Shown here: positions 25,364-34,053 of the stretch, in pieces
How the letters are laid out: each line of letters opens with the position of its first letter
Position numbering within the stretch: position 1 is the stretch's first letter
From: CAYXDO01 sp964463485
Lineage (GTDB): Bacteria > Myxococcota > Kuafuiibacteriia > Kuafuiibacteriales > Kuafuiibacteriaceae
Assembly: GCA_964463485.1 (NCBI GenBank)
Contig: CAYXDO010000031.1
Location: 1 to 64,000, forward strand
Reading direction: 5' to 3'
DNA length: 64,000 nucleotides
The notes under the pieces: model-generated
What the model was told of the DNA's origin: nothing
Databases searched by the model: none
What the model saw: the letters and a program-made list of their open reading frames with translations, nothing else
Translations under genes and position numbers: made by a program

Positions 25364-26665
25364 TCAGTCGAAAGCCAAGATCTCCGGGAGCAGCTCTCCG
25401 ACGAGGTAGAGCGACCCGCTGACCACGATCAGACCTCCTCCCGAGACCCCGAGCGCTCGTAAAAGGGCGTCTTTGGCGGGCATCACCACTTCCGCCGTTG
25501 CTCCTGCGACGCTCACTAGGCCCATCGGATCTTCGGACCTCGGATTGTTCGCTCTGGTGAGGATCACCCGCTCGGCGAGCGGAACGAGCATCCTCAGCAT
25601 CTCGTCCGCCCGCTTGCCCCCCAAGGCTCCGAAGACGAGCGTGATGGATCGGTTCGAATACTTGGACCGCAAATGCTCGGCGAGAATCTGTGCCCCCTGA
25701 ACGTTATGGGCGCCGTCGATCAACAGAGCGGGGCCGGCTCCAAACGACTGCAGGCGGCCTGGCCACTGCGTACGGCTCAGCCCCTGTCTGAGTGCGACTT
25801 CGTCGAGGACAGGGTCCATCAAGACGGCGGCGCTCGCCGCCAAGACGGCGTTGCGGCCCTGATGAGTCCCGGCCAGACCCAACTCGACGCCGCTGATCCT
25901 GCGATCGGGTAGGGCGAGGTCGAGACCCTCATCGTTCCACTCGACGGAGATTTCCTTGCCGATACCGAAACACGGAGACCCCAACGATTGGGCTCGGGCC
26001 CTGAGTACGGACTCACCGGCGCCTCCCGCGATCACCACGGGAGTCCTCGGTCGAATCGCCGCTGCCTTTTCCGCAGCGATCTCCTCGATCGTTTGGCCCA
26101 GAATCTCGGTGTGCTCGAGGGAGAGGTCGGTCACGACAGCGACCTCCGCGTGCGCCGCCCGAGTCGCGTCGAGGCGCGCGCCGAGCCCGGCCTCCAAGAC
26201 GACCAGCTCGGCGCCGCCGTCACGGAACGCCAGGAGCGCCGCGGCAGTCACCCACTCGAAGAACGTGAGCTCCGAATCGATACTCTCGACGCGCTCGAGC
26301 GCCGCCGCGAAGTCGTGCTCGGACATGGGCTCGAACTCGTGATTCGATACCCACTGGACGCGCTCGGTGAGCTTGACGAGGTGCGGTGACGTGTACAGTC
26401 CGACGCGAAAGCGGTGGCTCGAGATCGAAGCGAGGAAGGCGCAGGTCGAGCCCTTGCCGTTCGACCCGACGACGTGCGCGATCCGATAGGCTCGCTCGGG
26501 TCGCCCCAACGCCTCGAGCACTCTCTCCATTCGGTCGAGCCCCAACACCATGCCGGTCTTGGACCTCTGAGAGAGCCGTGTGATCACGTCCGCGAGCTCG
26601 GGGGTGTTTGCAGCCGCCGACCCCGGTCCATCCATGAACGGGCCTGAGACTCGGGCGCGGCTCAT
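25364..26665 (-). CDS. folC: Folylpolyglutamate/dihydrofolate synthase
   Basis: A 433-residue Mur-ligase-family enzyme that adds glutamate to dihydropteroate or folates with ATP. It shows the P-loop VVGSNGKGST (residues 66-74), the folate loop and TSPHL (LYTSPHLVKLTERV), the central VLEAGLGARLDATRAAHAE (the family's E-x-G-x-G-x-R-D), and the C-terminal domain start WPGRLQSFGAGPALLIDGAHN. The length and order match FolC. The ATG at 26665 overlaps the stop of the upstream cyclase gene by 4 bp. There is no accD or dedD neighbour as in E. coli. Confidence 0.95.
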   Translation of the reverse strand: MSRARVSGPFMDGPGSAAANTPELADVITRLSQRSKTGMVLGLDRMERVLEALGRPERAYRIAHVVGSNGKGSTCAFLASISSHRFRVGLYTSPHLVKLTERVQWVSNHEFEPMSEHDFAAALERVESIDSELTFFEWVTAAALLAFRDGGAELVVLEAGLGARLDATRAAHAEVAVVTDLSLEHTEILGQTIEEIAAEKAAAIRPRTPVVIAGGAGESVLRARAQSLGSPCFGIGKEISVEWNDEGLDLALPDRRISGVELGLAGTHQGRNAVLAASAAVLMDPVLDEVALRQGLSRTQWPGRLQSFGAGPALLIDGAHNVQGAQILAEHLRSKYSNRSITLVFGALGGKRADEMLRMLVPLAERVILTRANNPRSEDPMGLVSVAGATAEVVMPAKDALLRALGVSGGGLIVVSGSLYLVGELLPEILAFD

Positions 26666-29040
26666 TTGGATGTCGCGACTCGGACTCCATCCCAGCCCGC
26701 TGCTGGAGGCTCCGCCGCATACTTGCGAGCGAGCTCGGCATACTCACGACTCGCTTTGTCCTTCTCTCCGCCGAGCTCGGCGGCGCGATCGAAACCGGCC
26801 GCGGCCGCCTCGAACTCACGAGCCAAATAGCGAGCCCGCGAATCCTGGAAGGTCCGGACCCACTCTCGCTGGCGGTCCGTGCCCGGGAGCTCGGTGACCA
26901 ACTCGTACACTGGGATGGGCTCGTGTTTGCCTTTCACTCGGAGCAGATCGAGCTCACGACACAACATGGAATCTTTGATGGCGAGATAAGTCGCCTCAGC
27001 GATGAGGATGTCGACGCCGTAGGTCTTCGTCTGACCCTCGAGGCGAGATCCGAGGTTCACGCGATCGCCGAGCGCCGTATACGCGAAATAGGTGTCCGAA
27101 CCCATGTTGCCAATCGTCATCGGGCCGGTCGAGAGGCCGATTCCGATCGCGATCACCGGAAGTTTGTCTCGCTCGAACTCCTGATTGAGCTCCTTGACCT
27201 TCACGATCATTTGAAGCGCCGCACGAGCCGCCCGGACGGCGTGATCGTCTTGTTCTACGGGCGCCCCCCAGAACGCCATGACGGCGTCGCCAATGTACTT
27301 ATCCAGGGTTCCGCCATTTGCGAAGACGATGTGCGTCATGGGCGTCATGTAGCGGTTGAGCAACGCACCGAGCGCTTCCGGAGTGAGTGCCTCGGAGAAC
27401 GTCGTGAAGCCGCGGATATCCGAAAACAAGACCGTGGCTTCATATCGACGTCCCCCGAGGCGAAGGTACTCCTCAGGGTGCTCGAGGACCTTCTCCATGA
27501 CCGCGGGAGAGAGATACTGACCAAGCGCTCGCTTGGTCTTGCGTCGCTCTCTCTCCTCGACGAGGAATCTCCAAAGCGCAACGACGAGCGACGTGAGAAA
27601 CACCTGCGAAATCACGAGCACTCGAACAGACAAAATTCCACGGTTGAAAAACACGAAGTGCTCGAGGAGGCTCCAACCCACCACCAAACCCGCGGCGGTT
27701 GCGACCTGACCCACCGGCCCGAGCCGCGCCATCCACAGCCCGCCGATGAGTCCGATCACCAAGAATACCGCGAGCTCCGTGAACACGACCTCACGGGGTC
27801 GACGAAAATGAAGCCCGTCGAGGATGTTCTGCGCGAGCGTGGCGTGAATGTGCACTCCTGGCTCGAAGCCACCCACCGGCGTCACTCGCTGGTCTCCCGT
27901 TCCGAGCGCAGTCGCTCCGACGAAGACGATCTTGCCGTCGATGTTCGATCGCTCCACTTTTCCATCGAGGACGTCTGCCGCAGAAATCACCGGCAAGTCC
28001 TGTCCGAAGGCTCCGTACCACCACAAGTGAGTCGCGCCGAACAGATCCGTCTCGATCCTTCGTCCGAAGACTCGAACCTGCTCCGGGTCGCCAGAACCTG
28101 GAGACCCGACCAGCTCGATGGCGCGACCGCTCGGGTCGGCAGCCGCCACCGCCGCCAGCGCGAAAGCCGGCAAGGCCACGCCGTCAGGAGTCATTCCGAA
28201 TATCAGTGGAATCCGCCGGATGACTCCGTCCGCGGCCGGTGAGACGTTGAGTAGCCCGAAGTGAGTCGTGCCTCTCGCAATGGACTCGGTGGGTACGCGG
28301 ACAGCAGGAAACCGTAGCAGCAAGGCGTCTCGGGCCAGCGCCTCTCGTGACGACTTCAGGACATCGAGCCTCCTGCCGTCCGCACTCTGCACGAGCACCT
28401 CGGAAATCGTGGATGAGGCTACGCGCCGCACCGCTTCTCGTCGCGCGGAGTCGTCGAGACCGGTGGCTTCCGCCTCCGTCAGCCCTTCGATCGGGAGCAC
28501 CACTCGACCCGAACGACTCATCGCGAGGCTAAAGGCATCGTCCGGTCCCGGTCCGACCGCCCGCGCGGCGATGCGATCGCGCAGCGCCTCGAAGGCGGCA
28601 AACGCCGCAGGCTCCCTCGCCAACCCTCGCTCGATGGCCGACCAGTCGCCAAGGGTACCGGAGTGAATCGCCGCAAACGCACGTCGCTCAGCGGGATCCT
28701 CGGGCTCGTTGAACAATACGTCGAAGGCGATCGAGCTCGCTCCGAGCTCGGTGAGCCGATCGACCAGACGAGCATGAACCGCGCGACTCCACGGCATTCG
28801 GCCCACGACGTTGATGGATCGGTCGTCGATCGCCACGATCGCCACGCCGGCTCCGTTCGGCGGCACCTTCGGCCGAGTCGAGCGCAGCTTCACATCGAGC
28901 GACAACAGCTCCAACTGCTGTAGAAACGTCTCGCCGTCGCGCACTGCGAGCTCTCCGTAAGCGTGGACGACGAACACCAGCACCGCGAGGAGCATGGTCA
29001 GCCGGAAGCTGCTCGCGAATAGCCAGCGGACCGCCTTCAC
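26662..29040 (-). CDS. CHASE2-domain adenylate/guanylate cyclase
   Basis: A 792-residue membrane receptor cyclase. One N-terminal helix (residues 5-30) leads to a CHASE2 extracytoplasmic sensor (SLDVKLRSTRPK; AIVAIDDRSINVVGRMPWSR; FVGATALGTGDQRVTPVGG, all typical). Three membrane helices follow at about 400-490, then a class III cyclase domain at about 540-730. The first metal Asp is in VLFSDIRGFTTFSE and the second in KYIGDAVMAFWGAP. The C-terminal 60 residues are helical. It would make a cyclic nucleotide in response to an unknown periplasmic signal. It is translationally coupled to folC, an unusual pairing. Confidence 0.94.
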   Translation of the reverse strand: MKAVRWLFASSFRLTMLLAVLVFVVHAYGELAVRDGETFLQQLELLSLDVKLRSTRPKVPPNGAGVAIVAIDDRSINVVGRMPWSRAVHARLVDRLTELGASSIAFDVLFNEPEDPAERRAFAAIHSGTLGDWSAIERGLAREPAAFAAFEALRDRIAARAVGPGPDDAFSLAMSRSGRVVLPIEGLTEAEATGLDDSARREAVRRVASSTISEVLVQSADGRRLDVLKSSREALARDALLLRFPAVRVPTESIARGTTHFGLLNVSPAADGVIRRIPLIFGMTPDGVALPAFALAAVAAADPSGRAIELVGSPGSGDPEQVRVFGRRIETDLFGATHLWWYGAFGQDLPVISAADVLDGKVERSNIDGKIVFVGATALGTGDQRVTPVGGFEPGVHIHATLAQNILDGLHFRRPREVVFTELAVFLVIGLIGGLWMARLGPVGQVATAAGLVVGWSLLEHFVFFNRGILSVRVLVISQVFLTSLVVALWRFLVEERERRKTKRALGQYLSPAVMEKVLEHPEEYLRLGGRRYEATVLFSDIRGFTTFSEALTPEALGALLNRYMTPMTHIVFANGGTLDKYIGDAVMAFWGAPVEQDDHAVRAARAALQMIVKVKELNQEFERDKLPVIAIGIGLSTGPMTIGNMGSDTYFAYTALGDRVNLGSRLEGQTKTYGVDILIAEATYLAIKDSMLCRELDLLRVKGKHEPIPVYELVTELPGTDRQREWVRTFQDSRARYLAREFEAAAAGFDRAAELGGEKDKASREYAELARKYAAEPPAAGWDGVRVATSK

Positions 29041-29109
29041 GGCGCGGATGCTACACCTGAATGCGGCACGCCTCGCTGGGGAATGATGGTCGAGATTGGA
29101 GGAGTCCGC

Positions 29110-29418
29110 TCAGCGTCCGGGATGCGCAGACGACAGACGAATGATCGAGCTTCCAATGAGGATCTTGTCACCGATCTTCAGCTCACGATCCGTGATCCGC
29201 TCCCCGTTCACGAAGGTGCCGTTCGTAGCGCCGAGGTCCTTGATGAAGACCCGCCCGGCTGACACCGAAATCCGTGCGTGATTCCGTGACACGCCCTCTT
29301 CGAAGATCACCATCTCGACGCCAGGTTCTCGGCCAATCGTGACCTGCGCGTTGTCCTCCAGCGGAAACTCGCCGCCCTCGTATTTCCCGGAGATGAATCG
29401 CAGGATGTGCTGGGCCAT
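29110..29418 (-). CDS. Small single-FHA-domain protein
   Basis: A 102-residue protein that is nearly all one forkhead-associated domain, which binds phosphothreonine. The core residues are visible: ITIGREPG-type start seen as VTIGREPGVEM, the binding SRNHARIS, and the GATNGTFVNG loop before LKIGDKILIG. The frame is open further upstream on this strand but there it is only the antisense of a GT2 gene, so I chose the ATG at 29418. No signal peptide is present. It probably docks to targets of Ser/Thr kinases, which are abundant in myxobacteria. It starts 91 bp from the divergent GT2 gene. Confidence 0.85.
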   Translation of the reverse strand: MAQHILRFISGKYEGGEFPLEDNAQVTIGREPGVEMVIFEEGVSRNHARISVSAGRVFIKDLGATNGTFVNGERITDRELKIGDKILIGSSIIRLSSAHPGR

Positions 29419-29509
29419 GGCACTTCGACCGTAGACCGACTTTCCTTCCAAGCTCAAGTCCGAAACAGGCGGCCCTTGTCTTGGACCTGCACGCGTGCTC
29501 CGGGGCTCC

Positions 29510-30208
29510 ATGCAAGTCGCGCTGATCGTGCCGGCAAAAGACGAGGCAGGCGCGATCGGCGGCGTCGTCTCGGGCTTCAAGGGCGTCGTCGTCGAAGGTC
29601 GACCGGCGTTGGACGTGATCGTCGTCTCGGACAACGGTTCGAAGGACGGGACGGCCGAGATCGCACGCGCCGCCGGAGCGCTCGTCGTCTCCGAGCCCAC
29701 GCCTGGGTACGGTCGCGCGTGCCTGAGCGCCATGGCCGAGCTCCGAAAGATCGGCCCCCCCTCGATCGTCGTGTTCGCCGATGGTGACGGATCCAACGAT
29801 CCGCGTGACCTTCCCCTCCTCCTCGCACCCATACTCTCGGGTGAGTGCGACTTGGTGGTGGGAGCGCGACCGCGGCTCGCCGACCCCCAATCACTCACCG
29901 TGCCGCAAAGATTCGGAAACGTCTTTGCCTGCAAGCTCATGCGCCTGGTCCATGGCGGTCACTTCACCGATCTCGGTCCGTTTCGCGCGATCCGTTGGTC
30001 CGCGCTCGAGAGGTTGGAGATGCAGGATCCAACCTACGGGTGGACGGTGGAGATGCAACTCAAGGCGCTCAAACATCACGTTCCCTCGCGAGAGGTCGAC
30101 GTACGCAACCACGTTCGGGTCGCGGGTCGGTCCAAAGTCAGCGGCACGATGCGAGGCGTGATCGGCGCGGGAACGAAGATCGTGGGCACGGTACTCCGAT
30201 ATAGGTGA
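29510..30208 (+). CDS. GT2 (dolichol-phosphate-mannose-synthase-like) glycosyltransferase
   Basis: A 232-residue soluble GT-A glycosyltransferase. It shows VALIVPAKDEAGAIGGVV at the N-terminus, VSDNGSKDGTAEIAR, and the metal-binding motif FADGDGSNDPRD. LGPFRAIRWSALERL and GWTVEMQLKAL are typical of DPM1/UPP-glucosyltransferase-like family members. No C-terminal membrane helices are present. I chose the ATG at 29510; a GTG at 29495 is the alternative. The donor is probably a nucleotide sugar and the acceptor a polyprenyl phosphate, which is an inference from the subfamily. Confidence 0.87.
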   Translation: MQVALIVPAKDEAGAIGGVVSGFKGVVVEGRPALDVIVVSDNGSKDGTAEIARAAGALVVSEPTPGYGRACLSAMAELRKIGPPSIVVFADGDGSNDPRDLPLLLAPILSGECDLVVGARPRLADPQSLTVPQRFGNVFACKLMRLVHGGHFTDLGPFRAIRWSALERLEMQDPTYGWTVEMQLKALKHHVPSREVDVRNHVRVAGRSKVSGTMRGVIGAGTKIVGTVLRYR

Positions 30209-30214
30209 GCGACT

Positions 30215-30255
30215 CAGGCACGGGCACGGGCACGGGCACGGACGGGCACGGGCAC
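30215..30255. repeat. GGGCAC hexanucleotide repeat, left array
   Basis: About six copies of GGGCAC with one interruption (GGACGGGCAC) directly after the GT2 stop. It is complementary to the right array at about 30479-30511, so the transcript could pair into a long hairpin with a loop of about 220 nt. Confidence 0.85.
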
Positions 30256-30350
30256 GAAGCCTTCGCAGAGCCGCGCCCAATTTCGACGCTACTGGCTGGG
30301 CAGCGAGCCAGGGTCTCACTCATCGAGAGACGGCTTGGGTTCCTGAGGTG

Positions 30351-30511
<161 letters not shown>

Positions 30512-30633
30512 ATCCTGGGGCAGGATGAGGATTAGGCAGCACTAACGGGCCCTGAGTCTGGGTGAGTCTAGCGGCGCTGAGAAAGGTTTCGAAACTCGTG
30601 GGTGCCCGTGCCCCCACCCCACTCCGTGGATGG

Positions 30634-30921
30634 TTAGCTCGGCCCCAGCGCCGAGGAACGGACCATGAATTCGGTGTGCCCTTCGAGTTTCCTGGTCTCG
30701 ACGTCGACCGAGCTCACCCGAGCCAGCCGCGGACCCTGTTGGCAAAGGGAGTAGAGCGTCTCCACCGCCACGCCATCACCCTCGGCATGAATCTCGACCC
30801 GGCCGTCGGCGAGGTTGCGAACCCATCCGACGAGGCCGAGAGACAACGCGGTCCTCTCGACCCAAGCGCGGTAGCCTACGCCTTGAACGAGACCCGAAAC
30901 GAGCAACCGCCTCGCCGTCAT
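30634..30921 (-). CDS. acyP: Acylphosphatase
   Basis: A 95-residue acylphosphatase, which hydrolyses acyl phosphates such as acetyl- or carbamoyl-phosphate in the cytosol. The phosphate-binding loop with the catalytic Arg is LVQGVGYRAW (residues 12-21). The catalytic Asn is in GWVRNLADGRVEIHAEG (Asn at about 36). Length and both motifs match the family. It stands alone on the minus strand, with a repeat-rich region downstream and the selenocysteine tRNA starting 91 bp upstream on the other strand. Confidence 0.95.
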   Translation of the reverse strand: MTARRLLVSGLVQGVGYRAWVERTALSLGLVGWVRNLADGRVEIHAEGDGVAVETLYSLCQQGPRLARVSSVDVETRKLEGHTEFMVRSSALGPS

Positions 30922-31011
30922 GGGCCCAGCTTACACGAAGTACGAGGCGCGTACGACGCTCACGCCACCTGACCGATTCCCTCCCGAGCGCGTTCGATGC
31001 ATGAGTGCTTC

Positions 31012-31110
31012 GGGAAGGCATTCGGACCGGTGTCCGGCCTGGTCTTCAAAACCAGTGGGGGCTACCCCGAAGGTAGTCTCGGCGTGTTCGACTCGCGTGT
31101 CTTCCCGCCA
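31012..31110 (+). tRNA. selC: tRNA-Sec (selenocysteine, anticodon UCA), 3' CCA encoded
   Basis: A 99-nt cloverleaf with the special features of selenocysteine tRNA. The acceptor stem has 8 pairs: GGGAAGGC at the 5' end with GTCTTCCC near the 3' end, then G and encoded CCA. The extended D stem pairs CGGAC with GTCCG. The anticodon stem CTGGT/ACCAG encloses loop CTTCAAA with anticodon TCA at 31046-31048, which reads UGA. A long variable arm (GGGGCTACC...GGTAGTCTC) precedes the T arm with loop TTCGACT. The similarity to E. coli selC around the anticodon (CTTCAAA) is close. It means the genome can insert selenocysteine at recoded UGA codons. It ends 7 bp before the convergent nadE stop. Confidence 0.95.
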
Positions 31111-31117
31111 ACTCACC

Positions 31118-33106
31118 TCAGACTTTGGACCACATCTCCGCGAGCTCCTTGGCGAACCCACCCGAGAGTATGGGGAAGCGGCACCAGGTCTTGGGATCGA
31201 GGTTCTCGTCGTCGACGTGAAAGGAAGGAGCGTAGCGCTCTCGCTTCCACTGATTTCGGCTCCACAGCTTGAAGAATCGATCGACCCAGGTCGCCATGAG
31301 CCTGCGCTCGTATTCCGAAAATCGAGGTCCCACCGTGTCGAGGACCTCGAGAGGCGCGAGCTTGTCGCGGATGGCCGCGCGCTCGATGGCGTCCAAGACC
31401 GGGTAGGGCATGAGATCCTTTTCGTCGGTCTGCTGTTCGCTCTGCGGTCGAAGCTCGGCGGTGGGCGCGATGCGATTCACCACCGAGAGCTCGGGAATGG
31501 GGCCCAAACCTTCAGGACCCTCGCTCTCGAGCCACTTCAGCCATCGGCGGAGAAAGGCTTTGTCTATTCCGGCGATCGGAGACAACCCGCCGGCGGTGTC
31601 TCCATCCATGGTTGCATAACCAACCGCCGCCTCGGATCGATTGCTCGTCGCGAGCAGCAGGGAGTCGAGGAGGTTCGCGAACATCCAGACTCCCGGGGCT
31701 CGGACGCGGGCTTGGATGTTCTGCAGCGCGATGTCGTCGGTCGCCCAGCTCAGCTCGCGGCCGATCGCGCGCTCCACCATGGTCACGTAGCCCTCGACCA
31801 TCGCGTCCACGTCGAGGACGTGGAACCTGGCGCCCACCGCCGAAGCCACGGCCTTGGCGCTTTCCAACGTGGTCTCGGAGGAATTTCGCGTCGCTTGATA
31901 AACGCAAAGCAAAAGGTCCCCGAGCGGAATCGAGTCACTCCCCGACCGCGACAAATCGACTCGGCCGAGCTTCCGAAGGAAGGCCTGAGCTCCGAGCTCC
32001 GAGCTCCCCAGGCGAGTCATGAGCGCCACGAGGCATGCGCAAGCGGCAGAGTCTGCACCGCCAGAGAGGGAGACCACGAAGCCGCGAGACTTCGATTTCC
32101 GCGCATAGTCGAAGAGCGCGAGCGAGACCGCGCGCGTGAACTCCTCCTCCTTGCGCCAGAGAGACGACTCCCAGCCCGCATCGTCGCCCAGGCACTCATC
32201 CACCGAAGAAGCCGGGGCGGCCGGCCAGGCGAACTCGGCGGACACGCAGTCGTCGGCCGAGTCGAGGTCGGGAGAGTAACTCGCCAAACGCGCTCGAGCC
32301 ATTCGCCCGGCCTCGGCGTCGATGACGGCGGTCGTGATCTCGAAGTCGCTGAACGAGAGCCGGGGCCCTTTGGCCACCAGACGACCGCCGCTGGCGATCA
32401 ACGCTCCGCCGTCGAAGATCGCTCTTCCGGACTCGTTGCCGAGCAGGTTGGCGTACAGATATCCCATTCCGAACGCGCGCGAGCCTTCGGTTACGAAACG
32501 GCGGCGAATGTCGAGCTTTCCGAAGGCGAAGTGGCTCGCGCTGGGGTTCAGCAGCAGATCGACTCCTCGCCTCGCGAGCTTGATTCCAGGGCGATTGGCG
32601 ACCCAAGCGTCTTCACAAATCTCGAAACCCATCGAGATCCCGCCGATGTCGAAAAACAAGTCACCGATGGGTACACGCGCGCCGGCGAGCTCAGTCTCGA
32701 GTCGCGCGCCCTCCGGCCATGGCTTGAACCATCTCGGCTCGTAGTGAATGCCGTCACCGGCCAGGAATCGCTTGGCCACGAGGCCGACCAGGCGGCCGTC
32801 GACGATCAGCGCGGCCGCGTTGAAGACAGCGCCCCCGACCAGCACCGGGAGACCCACGGAGCTGACGATTCCGCGGGTCATCGGCAGCACGGCGGCGAGC
32901 GAACGCTCCGCCTCGGCGAGAGTCCCGCGCGACAGGAACGCGTCCTCGCACCCATACCCGGTCAGACACAGCTCGGGCAGGAGCACCAATGACGCACCCT
33001 CCGCGCGCGCGGCCTCCAGAGCGTTTCGGGTGCGAGTGAGGTTACCTTCCCAGTCGAGCGGCGTCTGATTCAGGACGCCCACGGCTACTCTGATCGGTCT
33101 CATCAT
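31118..33106 (-). CDS. nadE: Glutamine-dependent NAD+ synthase
   Basis: A 662-residue two-domain enzyme that amidates nicotinate adenine dinucleotide to NAD+ using ATP and glutamine. The N-terminal nitrilase-type glutaminase (1-290) has its triad as Glu45 (LLPELCLTGY), Lys112 (VAKRFLAG) and Cys164 (FEICEDAWV). The C-terminal synthetase starts with the PP-loop VSLSGGADSAA (346-354) and includes TSNRSEAAVGYATMDGDTAG, cut here to TSNRSEAAVGYATMDGD. The start ATG at 33106 overlaps the prs stop and is preceded by GGAGGT. It is the last gene of the pncB-prs-nadE operon, which makes a complete salvage route from nicotinate except for NaMN adenylyltransferase. Confidence 0.97.
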   Translation of the reverse strand: MMRPIRVAVGVLNQTPLDWEGNLTRTRNALEAARAEGASLVLLPELCLTGYGCEDAFLSRGTLAEAERSLAAVLPMTRGIVSSVGLPVLVGGAVFNAAALIVDGRLVGLVAKRFLAGDGIHYEPRWFKPWPEGARLETELAGARVPIGDLFFDIGGISMGFEICEDAWVANRPGIKLARRGVDLLLNPSASHFAFGKLDIRRRFVTEGSRAFGMGYLYANLLGNESGRAIFDGGALIASGGRLVAKGPRLSFSDFEITTAVIDAEAGRMARARLASYSPDLDSADDCVSAEFAWPAAPASSVDECLGDDAGWESSLWRKEEEFTRAVSLALFDYARKSKSRGFVVSLSGGADSAACACLVALMTRLGSSELGAQAFLRKLGRVDLSRSGSDSIPLGDLLLCVYQATRNSSETTLESAKAVASAVGARFHVLDVDAMVEGYVTMVERAIGRELSWATDDIALQNIQARVRAPGVWMFANLLDSLLLATSNRSEAAVGYATMDGDTAGGLSPIAGIDKAFLRRWLKWLESEGPEGLGPIPELSVVNRIAPTAELRPQSEQQTDEKDLMPYPVLDAIERAAIRDKLAPLEVLDTVGPRFSEYERRLMATWVDRFFKLWSRNQWKRERYAPSFHVDDENLDPKTWCRFPILSGGFAKELAEMWSKV

Positions 33107-34053
33107 CGACCTCCTGGAAACGTCTGAGCTTCCACACCCCCGATCACGGAAGCGAACAAGTCCGCCACGGAGACCACAGAGAGGAACGAGGAGGCAAGAG
33201 CGGCGGCCCTCGGGTGGGAGTCCGTCGTCACGATCGCTTCGAACAACCCGCTCGCCTCCAGGCGGGCGAGTGAGTCTCCTGGCAAGACGCCGTGCGTCGC
33301 GATCGCGAAAATGCGACGAGCGCCGGCCTCTCGATAGGCCTTGGCGGCCTCGCGCAGTGAACCGCCCGTACGAACCATGTCATCATAGATGACGACGTCG
33401 CGCCCTCTGACTTCGGCGCTCACCGCGACGATCTCGGTTTGCGTCGCGTCGAGCCGACGTTTGATCACGAGGGCAGCGGGCACGCGGAGCGAGTTGGCCA
33501 GCGCCTCGACCCACTTCGCTCGACCTGCGTCGGTCGAGGCGATCACGAAGTCCTTGCCAGCGAGCTTCCTCGCGGCTTGTTCGATCAACTCACGCGCGGA
33601 CAGATGGACCGGCCGAATTCCACCCTCGAAGTAATGCGGGATTCCTTCCGCGTGTAGGTCGAGCAGGAGCATGCGATTGCCAGAGTCCGATTGCGGGATG
33701 GACGAGAAGAGCCTAGCCCGCGTCTTGGCCTTGACGATCTCTCCGGGCTTCGTGGCTCGCTCCATCGTCGAATAGCCGAAGTAGGGCACGGCCAAGCTCA
33801 GACTCTGCACGCCGTTCTTCACCAGACCGCAGGCCAAGTCGTAGATCTCGAGGGTGTCCGCGTCGTCGATGGTGCCACCGACTACGGCCACGTGTCGGCC
33901 GGCCACCCTACTGTCGATCCGGTGATAGACCTCGCCGTCAGGAAAATGCCGAGCCTCGACCGCGCCGCGCTCGAACCCGCCGCGAGCGGCGATCGAGTCC
34001 GCCAGCGCTCGGTACGACAACGTGGAGAAGACGATTGGGTTCGAGACGATCAT
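33103..34053 (-). CDS. prs: Divergent ribose-phosphate pyrophosphokinase (PRPP synthetase)
   Basis: A 316-residue type I phosphoribosyltransferase-fold protein. It matches PRPP synthetases in HFPDGEVYHRI near residue 36, LLDLHAEGIPHYFE (130-143), and the C-terminal PRPP/ribose-5-phosphate loop VVIYDDMVRTGGSL (220-233). The ATP-binding segment that usually reads YARQDR is PYFGYSTMERATKPGEIVKA here, a variant I associate with divergent, sometimes NAD-linked copies. The enzyme makes PRPP from ribose-5-phosphate and ATP. The gene is overlapped by 4 bp with pncB, which consumes PRPP, and with nadE. That implies a dedicated supply for NAD salvage. A second, standard prs elsewhere in the genome is likely. 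Confidence 0.85.
   Translation of the reverse strand: MIVSNPIVFSTLSYRALADSIAARGGFERGAVEARHFPDGEVYHRIDSRVAGRHVAVVGGTIDDADTLEIYDLACGLVKNGVQSLSLAVPYFGYSTMERATKPGEIVKAKTRARLFSSIPQSDSGNRMLLLDLHAEGIPHYFEGGIRPVHLSARELIEQAARKLAGKDFVIASTDAGRAKWVEALANSLRVPAALVIKRRLDATQTEIVAVSAEVRGRDVVIYDDMVRTGGSLREAAKAYREAGARRIFAIATHGVLPGDSLARLEASGLFEAIVTTDSHPRAAALASSFLSVVSVADLFASVIGGVEAQTFPGGR

Noticed and set aside
26923..28242. 439-residue plus-strand frame across the cyclase gene
   Set aside because: Antisense to a clear CHASE2 cyclase. The His/Arg/Asp-rich composition is typical of shadow frames in this genome.
30920..32992. 690-residue plus-strand open frame across nadE
   Set aside because: Antisense shadow of nadE. 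It also runs through the selenocysteine tRNA, which a real gene would not.
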